Positions 12,086 through 23,800 of a stretch of 64,000 nt of DNA are shown piece by piece. Under the pieces are notes generated by a model. That model was not told the DNA's origin. It saw nothing but the letters and a program-made list of their open reading frames with translations, and did no database searches. A program made the translations under genes and the position numbers. The first letter of the stretch is position 1. Each line of letters begins with the position of its first letter. Origin of the DNA: Rhytidiadelphus loreus (Eukaryota > Streptophyta > Bryopsida > Hypnales > Hylocomiaceae); NCBI GenBank assembly GCA_947034895.1, contig OX344762.1:72906981-72970980 (forward strand), written 5' to 3'.

Positions 12086-13474
12086 ATGGAAAACTTCTTG
12101 CCCAAAATGACACAAGTGGGAGAAGACGACAAGAAACAAGTATATGTGCGCACAAATGTGAGACAATTTGAAGGACAGTCTTTGCGTGTGCCAAAACAAG
12201 AAAAGTCAGAAGCAAGAAATGTACAAGAACAAGCTTTACCAATGGCTCTACACTCTATGCAAGAAAAAATGGACCAAAATTCAAAGGAAATGTCTACCAA
12301 GGTGTCCCACATTCTAAAGAAACTAGAGAGTGTAGACAAGGAGCTAGCGGCAACCAAAAGTGACAATTTGACTACGGAGACTCTGCAGATTGATGTGATA
12401 GACGACATGAAGGATGCCATCGGTGAATTGCAGAATAACGTCGGTGAATTGATTGTCGATCTACGAATGAATAAGGACTATACGTCTGCTCTCGCGTACC
12501 AATTGTCGGTTGTAAAGGACGACCTCAAGAATGTAACCGATAGCTTTGAGGATTTCCAATTAAAAGAATATTTGAAGGATGGGTCACTGGAGTATGATAT
12601 TTTGGAAGTAAATGCCGAAATAAGTCAAGTCAGGAACCAAATGACTGAAGTACGAGAGGACGTAAGTGGTGTAATTGATAAACTAAAGGATTTCGAGAGA
12701 AGAGGTGACGAAATATTGGAGAATGATAATATATTGGAAGTACAATGCGAAGTAAGTGAAGCAAGGGATTCAATGAAGGATCTAGATAAACAAGGTGATG
12801 AATTGGTGGATGTCAAGACTGCACTGAAGAGTCTAAAGGATGATCTGAAGAATGTAACAAATGAACTCAAGACTGTTAAAGATGTCACGACAAATCTCGG
12901 AAATGATGTGAGGTGTGAACTGAATAATGTTAAGGAGGAATTAAGGGTTGTCAAGGAGAAATCGAGAGTTGCAGACACTGAACAAAATGAAATAGTGGGT
13001 GTCCAAGATTTTATGTTGTTTGATCTGCGAAAATTGACGGACGAAGTATCATGTGTGAAGCAGGACCTCCAGGACATTTGTGATGAACTCAGGATGGATG
13101 TGGGTAGTCAACTCCAGAATGTTAGGCACAAACTAAAGAGTATGAGGCATGAAACAAGAGCTGCAAAGGATGAGCTAAGAGAATTTATGGCCACAAATTT
13201 GAATTTGATAAAAGAATTTAATGATACAATAAGAAGTGCACAGATGGATCTACATGTACAGAATGTGAAGCCGACTTCAAATGACCCGAGGGAAGGAATG
13301 ACAAATTTGATCAGCAACAAAAAACGAAAACAAGATTCAAAGGATCCAATCTTCAAACAGAACAAGAGGTTGCAAAAACAAAGCAACCGTGGTGAAGAAC
13401 GTGGTGCCGCTTTTGTTTCAAGTGCACCCGCATTTCGAATGTCTACATCGTCTTTAGATTCAGATTCAAGGTAG
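12086..13474 (+). CDS. Coiled-coil protein of unknown function, intronless
   Basis: A single frame of 462 residues from the first ATG (MENFLPKMTQ). Composition is dominated by Lys, Glu, Asp, Asn, Val and Leu with almost no Pro or Trp until the end, and hydrophobic residues recur in heptads from about residue 60 to 400, which indicates a long coiled coil. The phrase DDLKNVT occurs twice (VKDDLKNVTDSF and LKDDLKNVTNEL). LEVNAEISQVRNQMTEVRED and LEVQCEVSEARDSMKDLDKQ are clearly related, so the rod grew by internal duplication. The tail is basic (KKRKQ near 411) and could be a nuclear localisation signal. I do not recognise a family. The lack of introns and the AT-rich setting suggest a lineage-specific gene or a retrocopy, but the frame is intact, so it is probably expressed. 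Confidence 0.65.
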   Translation: MENFLPKMTQVGEDDKKQVYVRTNVRQFEGQSLRVPKQEKSEARNVQEQALPMALHSMQEKMDQNSKEMSTKVSHILKKLESVDKELAATKSDNLTTETLQIDVIDDMKDAIGELQNNVGELIVDLRMNKDYTSALAYQLSVVKDDLKNVTDSFEDFQLKEYLKDGSLEYDILEVNAEISQVRNQMTEVREDVSGVIDKLKDFERRGDEILENDNILEVQCEVSEARDSMKDLDKQGDELVDVKTALKSLKDDLKNVTNELKTVKDVTTNLGNDVRCELNNVKEELRVVKEKSRVADTEQNEIVGVQDFMLFDLRKLTDEVSCVKQDLQDICDELRMDVGSQLQNVRHKLKSMRHETRAAKDELREFMATNLNLIKEFNDTIRSAQMDLHVQNVKPTSNDPREGMTNLISNKKRKQDSKDPIFKQNKRLQKQSNRGEERGAAFVSSAPAFRMSTSSLDSDSR

Positions 13475-16400
13475 ATCATTGTAGAAAGAGATCATGAGAT
13501 TTGAATGTTCAATGTATATTTTGCAAGACCAAATTATTTGGCTTGAAAACTAGTTTAGTAGTAGTCAAGAAGATGGCTTATTCTTCTTGTCAATTATGGA
13601 ACTATTAGTTAGGCATATATAGGAATACATTTTTTTATTAAATATCAAATTTTCAAATTTAACTATGTTTTTTTTAACTATTTTTAATTATACATTTTTT
13701 TACTCATACAATCTCTACTCTTCTCAATATTGTATACGTGTTGAAGTTCCATATTTTCCATCCACTCAGACAATGCTCAAAGAAATCTTAATGCATGTTT
13801 CATCAAGTCACTATCCATTCAAAAGTCACTACCACATTACTATCACATTAGAGTCAGTGTTTTGTTAAATTCATTATTTTGATGTTATTCAAAACTCATC
13901 TTCACCAAACTTGTAATTAAAAGAACTTAAGTTTAAGAAACATCCAATAAAAAGATAAATAGAGTAAAACAAAACAACAATAAGAAAATAGTGACTTCAT
14001 TAGCATTTGAAGCTTTCTAATGGAACCAAGGATAGGAAGTATAGGACCTCGTTGACTGTTACAAGCAATTTATATGATGCAATTATTTGGATGGTTGTTG
14101 GATCCACTTTTTGATAGTTTTTTAAGATATTAATATGGTAATATGTGCTTTGTGATAAATATCAAAATGTTTGGAAACAGTTTATAAAAGTCAGTTGAAG
14201 TAACATTCAACTACCATTTATTGGCTTAGTGAGTAGTGAACTGAGGCCTTATGATTACATTGATTATATATAGTTCACAAAACTGTTGCTCATGGGAATT
14301 ATGGCTTAAAACAAAGAAATGATAGTCACCTACTTACCCTCAGTTGCCCACTAGGGCAACAATGAGAAACTCAAACATCAAACTAACAATGCATATAACT
14401 TACAGTACACGCAAACCTCAAAACTTGGCATAAAGCATTTAGATTAATTGATGCGTACTATTCAAATATGGGCCTAAAATGTTGAATTGTGGAGATCAAT
14501 AGGACATTGATGAGGTTTAATTTTGTGAATATTTGGCCCTAGTACAGTTATAGAATGGTTAGCGCACCCAAGGTTTTATCAAGAGTTGGCATGCACAAGT
14601 TGAATATAAAGTCTCATCGGAGCCAATTCACACTACAACCATCCAAGTCAAGAGGCTATGGGAATTGAAGTCTTCAATTGGTCATAGTGTGAAGCCTCCC
14701 TAAGCCAAACCCCAAGTCCAAACTCTTAGTATTGAACTCGCACCTACCAATCTAACGGTTGAGATCTTGTCATAAGTTGACGGCCTCTTGGCCATAGTTT
14801 GGGTCTCCATTTCTATCCGACCCAAACTTCCTTTGAGAGTCTATCACCTTGTAGGCAATTTATTGCCATGTAGGTAGTTGGAGGGCGATGACCTTTGGAT
14901 TTGTGCCTTTTAATGTAAAGGGTCGAGAAGCCAAACTCTTGGTTGCTTGAAATTTGATTGGTGGAAATCCACACCTCTTGACTTTTGACCATAGTGTGAA
15001 GTGGCCTTGATATCAATGTAGTCTATATAATTAATCTTATATTTCCAAGGTTGCATTTTGTCCTATTAGTACATGACTACCAAAGTCACACTGTTTTGAA
15101 ATAGTGCGGGTTGAAATTTAATATTTTTGCATTGTACCAATTTCCCAAAAAATGAAATTTTGTGGTGACACTAATTTTTTAGGTGACAATGATTTTCACT
15201 TCACTATAAAGACAAATTAATATAGTCTAGAGACAAATAGGGAATAGAATGTTATGTATAATTGATTCATGCTACAACAATAGAATCTTAGAAAAGTTTT
15301 TCTTTACATTGTACACTAGGGTCCAATGATCTTATAAATTTTTGGATCCTGACAACTAAAGTTGAGATTAGGAGAACTTTGGGAGACCTATGTACACTAA
15401 GAAATTAATGGAATTTTGAATTATAAATTGCATTGAAATCATACTAAAGTCTAATTCTTCATCATTACAAATATACAGATATGTAATTGAAAATCATACA
15501 AAGAGTTTGGTGTTTTGTATACACTATCTACCATCTAGTGTAGCCACCATTTGCTAAAATTAAAACTTGCATTTAATGGTACATATTAGAAATGAGTCTT
15601 CACAATTGCTTTAGAGGTACTTGAATGATCTCATACCACTTGATTTCCTATATGATTTCTTTCTTGCTCTTCACCCCATTGCAAAAAGAATTTGACTGTT
15701 TCCCAAAGGTTCTCCATAAAATGGTAGATAGTCTATAATAGAAATCCAAATTGTTGTATTATTTTTAATTATTCATTTTCCACTTGTTAAGAAGCTAAAG
15801 TACACTTCATTTAGTTCATTGCAACTCCAACGCATTTTGTGGTTTCAAAATTGGTTCATTTTTTTAGCATGCTAGAGCTTCTTGAAGTTGATGCAATTTC
15901 TAGTGAAAATTGTTTGAAGAAAAATTGTAAGTTTATTGGACCTTATTGTACATCAACCTTTAAAGTTCCTTAGTATTTCTAGCCCCCACAACCATAGAAA
16001 AAGACTATTTTCGTGTGAAAACTTTTGAATGAATAAAGTTACAAACAAAGACAATTGTAACTAAAAGATCTCAATTTGAACTTCATGTAGAACACATACA
16101 GAAGTTTCAAATTCAAATTCCTTACAACATTTGTGAGATCTACAAGCTTAAAGTAGAATGTATTTTTTTTCATTCTATGCCCTAAAGGTATCTCAACTTC
16201 AAAAATTCAATGAAAACTGGAGCATGTTGAATTTAGTTTGCAACTTCTCTATGATATAAATGCTAGGGTTGGAAACTAGCATTACAAAAATTAAAACTTG
16301 AATCCACGCTATAAAAAACTTACACATGTTGCATTACTATGATCCCCTTAACAGAAATAAAACATCCAAAAACATTAATAAATTCATTCAAATTTCTAAA

Positions 16401-17858
16401 ACACATGTTTCTATAATCCAAATAATAGATTGATGTATGATAATAACAAAAAGTGAAAATAATTTTTTTTCAAAAAAGTTCTAAAACACAATTTTTATGG
16501 CACCAAAGGTGATTTTCATGCCATTGCCTCTGAGGAAGAATGTACCTGAGTGTCCAAAGAATTGTCAAGTAGCAATTCTGCACAAGTCCTTCAATAGTTG
16601 CAAAAATCGAATTTCTTAGGCCGAAATCATTCAAAAAAATTTAGAAAATGCATCTAAACTCAAATGTATGTACATATTATATTTTCAGGTTTGCATAAAT
16701 AATTTGCATCTATAGATACAAATTTCACATGTGAGCAAGTTAAAAATCAAACTACAATAGTTGTTGATAGAAACCTCAAAAAATCAATATGTAGTTTTTA
16801 GGAGTTTTAAGGTTTAAACAATCCACCCCATAACAGTAGTATTTGAGTAAATCTCTTCGGCTTTACACTGTACTATACATTAAACTAAGGATTCGCTAAG
16901 AGTTGAATATAGTCCCAAAAAGTGGCACTTGCTAGATAATTTTCAAATGAACAATGTTGAATACCGATCAAATGCTAATACAAAAATGTTGAATACCAAT
17001 CAAACACTAATACAAAAAAATTCAATTTCAAAAGTATTTCCCATTTGTGAGATCTATTTTTTCATTTGAGAAAGTGTGTCATTTTTTCAATATATATTCC
17101 TTTCGGGGTATCCCAACTTCCAAATTCAAGTAAAATTAGAAGATGGTGATGACTAAATTTTACTTTGTAGGACTTAATTTGCATATTTTATAATGATCAC
17201 ACTTACACACTTTACAATTTCATGATCCCATTGTCAAAAATATCAATAGAAAATTGTAGTGAAGGTTATTGCAAGTAAAATTTGAATTTTTTGTTGCTCA
17301 AAAAAATAAATTTTTACATTATAAATTTTAAAAGCAATAAGTTGTACTTGAATTGGTTTGGAAACAACACATTTGGAACCTTGAAGTACTAGAAATGAAT
17401 AGCAACACCCTTAAATAGCCACATTGATCAGCTTCTGAACTTCTAAATAGCAAATTTGGTTGGTTATGAGACAAAAATAGTTCAATTTAGGTGTAAAAAG
17501 TGGCTTCATTAAAAGAGATACATTATTTTGCAAAATCATTTGAATTTTCCATCCTAATAAACACCTGATCTCACATTATGAAAATACAAAATACAAAATT
17601 GCAATAAATACATGTTTGATTTGGTGAGCAGAAGGCTGGTCCTTCTGGGGCTAATCAAACTTTGGTGTTGAAACTCCTAATCTCCTTGCCAATGTACGTT
17701 AAAGATAAGTACATTTTTTGGATATAAAAAGAAAGATTACAAATTCTGCTTTGATAACAGGAGAATGGATCTGCACACCAAAGATTTTACAAACTCACTT
17801 TGATCGTGAAAATATAATGAAAAAAAAAAAATCATAAATCTCAGATCATGAGAAAATG
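13475..17858. other. AT-rich intergenic region with old repeats
   Basis: About 4.4 kb with no supported gene. It contains one copy of a dispersed repeat at about 15076-15215 (second copy near 48904) and, at 17634-17657, a block (GGCTGGTCCTTCTGGGGCTAA) that looks like the terminus of a reverse-oriented 0.9-kb TTAA repeat. The last 200 bases hold the 3'UTR of the CstF77 gene. Confidence 0.45.
15076..15215 (+). repeat. Dispersed repeat, copy 1
   Basis: Begins CAAAGTCACACTGTTTTG and runs through a GGTTGAAAT block, a CCAATTTCCC block and a GTGACACTA block. The same order of blocks is found at 48904-49070. Nature unknown. Confidence 0.55.
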
Positions 17859-20800
17859 CTACTCAGAGCTCCCCGAAATATCACCACTAAAGGCACCGCT
17901 GTTACCTGAGGTGGACCCTGATTGCATTGAGGAACCACCTCGAGCACGCTGAAGCTGCCGCAACCTAAAAACATCGCGTGGAGGTGGTCGATTCTGTGGC
18001 CCAGGCGTCTCTTCGTCGTCTTCCCCTCCTAAAGACAAGAATTTCGAAACTAATGAGTAACTAGAAACATAGGAAAGGGCACGATAAGAGCTACTCCCTC
18101 TGTTTCAAAATAGCTCTAATCATACGACTTCCATAGCCCTATGATAGAGCTACTCCCTCTGTTTCAAAAGAAATCCGTGGTACTCGGACCACTTGAGACC
18201 ACGGATTTATTTTGAGATAGGGGGAGTACAACTGAAGAAAAAATCACTCCTAAGTGCCCATATGGTGAGAAAGTGGACACTTCCATACAATCGTAGTAAG
18301 AATAGCTTACTACGACTTCCATAATAATAGGAAGCTTCAAGAAAGGTAAGAAAATGAACAACAGAAGGAAGAAATCATACCCTACAATTTTAACAATACT
18401 AATATGTTTTAAGAGTTAATATAATCGACTAACAGGCTCCACAGTGAACTTCGTCTTTCTAGCGTAGGCACTAGAGGGTTAAGAAAAAAACTTCCTGAGG
18501 AACTTACTTTCAGGATCTTTCCTTTTGGGTGGAAGTCGTGATTGTCTAGAATTTGAACCAGCCGCATTTCTTCCTTCAGAAGCTGCTTGATTACTATAAT
18601 TGGTCCTAGTATGATTGTTGTTTCGTTCTTGACTTTGAGCAGCGCCATGTCTGTCCCCAATCACAGCAGGGCTTGCAGGCCTTCCACCAGTCTGGGCTGT
18701 TGTAATGCCCTCTTCTTGCATCATTGCTTGAAGGTCAGTTTGCAGCAGGTACGCCATAACCGTGTCGGGATCCGGGAAGGGTCCTATGTAAAAATAACAA
18801 AGGCAGCATTCAGTATCTCAAAAGACCAATGTCACTCCCTGGTATGATTTCTTCCTTGACTTGAATTCTAGAAATCTAGTATTCAAAATTGAGGTTGGAA
18901 AGATGATGCACGCTTCAAATCAGGCCAACTGTAGTTTTCATTAAAATTAGATTACTGCAGGAACTATTAGATAATATCATAAACAAATTCTTCCCTGTGA
19001 TCCATAGGAAGGACTCACAATGATACAGAGGGAGGCCTCTGTAAGATCATAAGGAGACCTCACGAACGTTCCTGAAACAGTCTAATGCTATCGAAAACTC
19101 AAATGCAAAGGCGTAGACAGAACGTGACAATCGATGGGACCAAATAAAATTATTAAGTCAAGGACAAGCTGAGATCCTTACCACTAACAGATCTTGGAAG
19201 GCGAGTAAGAAAAGACCCAAGAGAAGGAGGCAGAAATTTCAAGGTATCATCCAGTGATTTATTATTTCCACCACCTTCACCAGGTGGACGCCCTGGTGGA
19301 AGTGGAGGCGGCCGGGTCCATGCAGGCGGAGGTGGATGCATTGATTGCATAGGGATAGCCCCAGTAGCCATCATTGGGACTGCGCCTGCAACACCAAAGC
19401 AGACATCCTTAAGCAAAGTCTTTAAATAAATTACACACGCAGATAAATTATTGAATACCGGTATTACAATATACGTCTCGACAAGACTCAATGCGGCGAG
19501 GTGCAAAATACCAGTCTAAGCGGCCTGCATACGAACAACCCCTCGCCTAGTATTACCTTTCCCAATCCGCAGAGCATTCCAGATTTTGGGAAAAGAAATC
19601 ATATAAAAACACAATGAAGTAGATCCAGCTACTTGTAACGCATATAAACAAGAATAAAACCTTGTAAATGCTGTGGTGCAGCCGGATGCAGTCCCAACAA
19701 CGGGGGTCCAAATTGCATGCCTGCACCCATCCTTCCAATAGGTTGCATAGGTCCTAAAGCTTGCCCTTGGGTGTTAACTCCTGCAAAAAATCAATGAACC
19801 CAGTCATAAGAAGAGACGAGCCCTTCGACTTTATTTCTCGAGAGTAAATGTATCTTCAAATATCAGCACAAGACCTGCAGTGAACAGACTAGAGGCATAC
19901 CAAATCCTTGTCGAGGATCATAGCCCATCGTAGCCGAAGAGTCAGGTCGAACAGTATTAGTATTGGAACCTGAGTTCCCAGCTCCTGTCGATGAGTTCCT
20001 TTCAGCTGCTTCAGATAGATTAAAAGATTAGAAACAGTTCAAAAGGATCATTCTGTAAGAGAAATTCAAGAAGTCATCCGAGTGCAACAGATTTATCAGA
20101 CATGGTTTTCATACTCGCATTGTCGTGACAAAGCTTCACCTGGAGGTCCAGAGTCTCGGTTGCCTTGGGTTGCACTAGACTTCTCCAACTTTGACGATAA
20201 CTTATGAATAGGCGTCTGTAGATAAGAAACACATGGAGTCAAATGTGGAGCCACAATGCGCAATACAGAATTTGTAGACGAACTATGCATCTGCAAATTT
20301 TATTGGCACTCTTCTCCCATCAATACTTGAACCACTAAGACGGAAATTATTGTACCTGTTTACGAGACATGAGTTCGAGATCTAAGGATGAACATGGCCA
20401 AAGGTCAAGGAAGCGGTATCTATTGATGAGACGCTGCAGCGAGGATTCAGCTGCTACATCGTCCCCAATTTGTGACAGAGCTTCCTTTCGCCGCTGCTCA
20501 ACCTGGCACAACAAGACAAAACAGCCCCCCACCTCCAACTGATGAGATCAACGAAATAGAATCGTTAATATCATGACAATACGAGCTTAAACAGATGCTA
20601 AAGAAAGGAAGACGTTCAACAGAAATAAACAATTACTGATCAAACAAAAAACCTGCCATGAACTAGAAAACCCAAGAACTAAAACCCAAAACCTGATGCT
20701 GACAATGAGTAGAAAACAATGTTAACCACAGGAAATTATTAGGTATCATTATACCTTCAGAGTGCTGGCAAGATCTCCATAGATTTGCTCAAAAGCCAAA

Positions 20801-23800
20801 AACCGATTCCAAACCTGTCTCAACAAAACTCGTCAAACTTTGAGCATCTTCAAATATTCCTTCATCACAATATGAAATGACATAATGATACTACTCTTCC
20901 TGCAATAATCAAAATTCCAAGACAAATAAGAGTTCACACCTCCGCAGACTCTTCAGCAGGAAGGACACTAAGAGCACGCTCAAAAAGCACCCGTACATTT
21001 CGCTCGTCATTCATACGACAAAGAAAATCTGCATATCTGAATAAAGAAAATAAGGACAGAAAGTGTTAGTCACCTTTGCTTCTAAAGCAATCGTTAAAAG
21101 TACAACCTCCAGATAACCGAGAAATTCTAAGCAGTTTTGCAATTCTCAGACTAAAAATCATGGTATTAAATTAGCATCTCGTGAGATTAGAACTCACTCT
21201 AAAACATATGGAGCTTCATTAAGGTACTTCTTCAGCCCTAGTTCAAAGATATTTCGAGCCACCTACAGACAAGAAGCAACATGAGTGTAAACAAACAACC
21301 TGCTGTCACCAAGAGATACAACTTCTCCTGGACATAGACCACATTTGGATCACACGACACAGCAATAGATGAGCCTAATTCCAAAACTGTTATTCACAGA
21401 TACACTACTTAGTTATTGCACAGCAAAACATAGAAATCACGATATGACTAAAACTTCTGTCCGAAAGTGATGATCCCGTTCAATTGTTTTCAAAGTCGTT
21501 CTACCTTGGGATCTTTATCAACACAAAGCTCCATGGTGGCGGATGCCACATAGACATGGTATGTGCAAGCAGGAGACTTGCGAGCTTCCATGAAGATTTT
21601 GCGAGCTGCTTCAATTCCTTCTGTTCTCCTCACGAAGCGCATCAACTGCACCACTTCGAAGTATTAACAACGCACGAAGTCTTCTAACCTTCATTGAAAT
21701 TAGCAATCCCTGCTGAAATTGAGGACGGCGGCCAGATTATTCGTGGCCTGGGTTGACGGTATTCTTTCTACAACCCACTACATAATAGAGATAACTAGAC
21801 CAATTACCTGAATGTATGCTAAAGCGTTGGCCGTTGTGCCGTTCTTGATGAGGGTCTCGTACACTGCCTTGGCTTCCTGGCCCAACCCAAATTACATTTA
21901 AGTTACTACCATGCAAACCACAAGCTTCCAGCAGGACTTGAAAGAAACAAACTTCAAGCAACTCCCTATTACCAGTCAGCATCCCGTGAACAAATACAAT
22001 TTTCTACTAACCTTGATTCCACCCCGAGCTTCTTCAAATTCAGCATAGGCATAATGTAATACTCCCGTATCTGTCAGTCACAACAGAAGCTTATTAATAA
22101 TGTCAATATCCATACAGCTTCTTAAGCTGTATGTATACAATCAAGCATCACTATGCTCGGACTATGCTCTTGAAGAGCTAGATTATGCTACAGGCACTGT
22201 TCTTCACCACGCTGGCAAAAATATTCTTGAGAGGAGACTACGCAATAGGGAGAACTTGTCCAACTTGTGCAAACCATACACAGCAAAACAGAATAATTTA
22301 AATTAAATCTGTACCAACCGCAGTAAGTCAATCACGATCAAAATACTTCAAATTAAACAGCTTATTCGTGAGAGCTGATTCCTGAGAGCCAATTTAGTTC
22401 ATTTCCCAGATTAGGTCATGAGTAGACAAACTGGGATTGAGTTGGGAGGAAAGCTCAAAGGGTGTTCGACTGCCCGGATACACACCGATCATAGTAAAAG
22501 ACGTTAAGTGTACCTGGTAGAGCTGTCAATGCTCGCTGAAATATAACGGCTGCAGAATCAGGTGACCCATTTTGAGCATGCCAAGAGGCATAGTCATACC
22601 AGATGTCTGAATAATGATAAAGATACATCAAACACTGCATAAACACACAAAATTAGATAATGAACCTAATTTGTTGAGCAATTAGATCAGATCAAGCTCA
22701 TGGACTATCTATCACATGAATAAGAACATCACATGTACCTGGCAAGTCCACTACGAATATAGTCAACACAATTAGGTTAGCTTCAAGTAGAGTTCTCTTT
22801 GGAGCAGTACTAACAAGACTTACTAGAATCAGACAGATTACCTGCTCATAAGTGAAGGCCACATGCTTGGTCAACCCTACTGGATCCAGTCGTTGAGGAT
22901 TCCCCCTGGCAATATTCAGTTCTTTCAACCATCAATGAAACTGTTCGCTTGTACTCCCAGCAGATGATATTTTGAAAGAACTCAGAGCTAAATCATGTAA
23001 TAAAGCAACACTACAGACAGACTTGCACGAGGTCATTTCGAGACGACAAGATGAGAAATCATATCAACAGCTGTCAGAACTAGGTGCTTGCTTCAAAACA
23101 AGAGCAGTTCCAAAGACTACTAAGACGACTCTTGTGACTCCACAGCCAAACTTGAACAACTACAAAGCCTCAACTCAACTAAAAAACTTGCAAATATTTG
23201 TCCGCAAGAAGTATCTTACTTCTCAAATGTCAATAATTGCTTCCAAGATGTGCACTGCTGCTCTTCCTGAATACATGCACGCTACAAATCATGTCAGACT
23301 CCACACCACGATCTCATCACAATACAGTCAAGGAAGAACTCACTTTGCTCAAGAAAAAATGAATGACAAGAAAGAAGTAAATCAATAGAGTAAATTTAAT
23401 CAGTGGGCAGGTGCCTACAAAATGTATGACAATGTAATACATCACATCTGATCAACTGTACACACAACTTTAAACAAAAGCAGAAAATGCACAACGACAA
23501 ATCATGCACAAAGCCAATCAAAGAAAAGAAAGCATAAAACTAGGACACTTGAATGATACACAATCACAGGATAGGTAAAACGCTAAGGCCTGCAGAAGAT
23601 GTGATTCGAGAACTGATATGAAATCAAGACAGTGAACACCATAAAACAAGTTAACAAGGAGGCAACAGCATGCAAGTACATTTGGACAATACTAGACAAG
23701 TTTAACATGAAATACATAGCGTACATGGCTGATTCCTGTGGAACCTAAAAGGTGAACAAATATTCCACAAAGCCTTCCACTGAATACATAAGCACCTCTT

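Noticed and set aside
22926..22954. Apparent in-frame stop upstream of the GNPQR block in CstF77, suggesting a broken gene
   Set aside because: This stretch is intron. The missing residues are supplied by the 47-nt exon at 23220-23266, and the acceptor GCCAG before 22905 joins it in phase.
22972..23388. 138-codon plus-strand open frame
   Set aside because: It lies across introns and exon 9 of CstF77 on the other strand and has no recognisable protein features.
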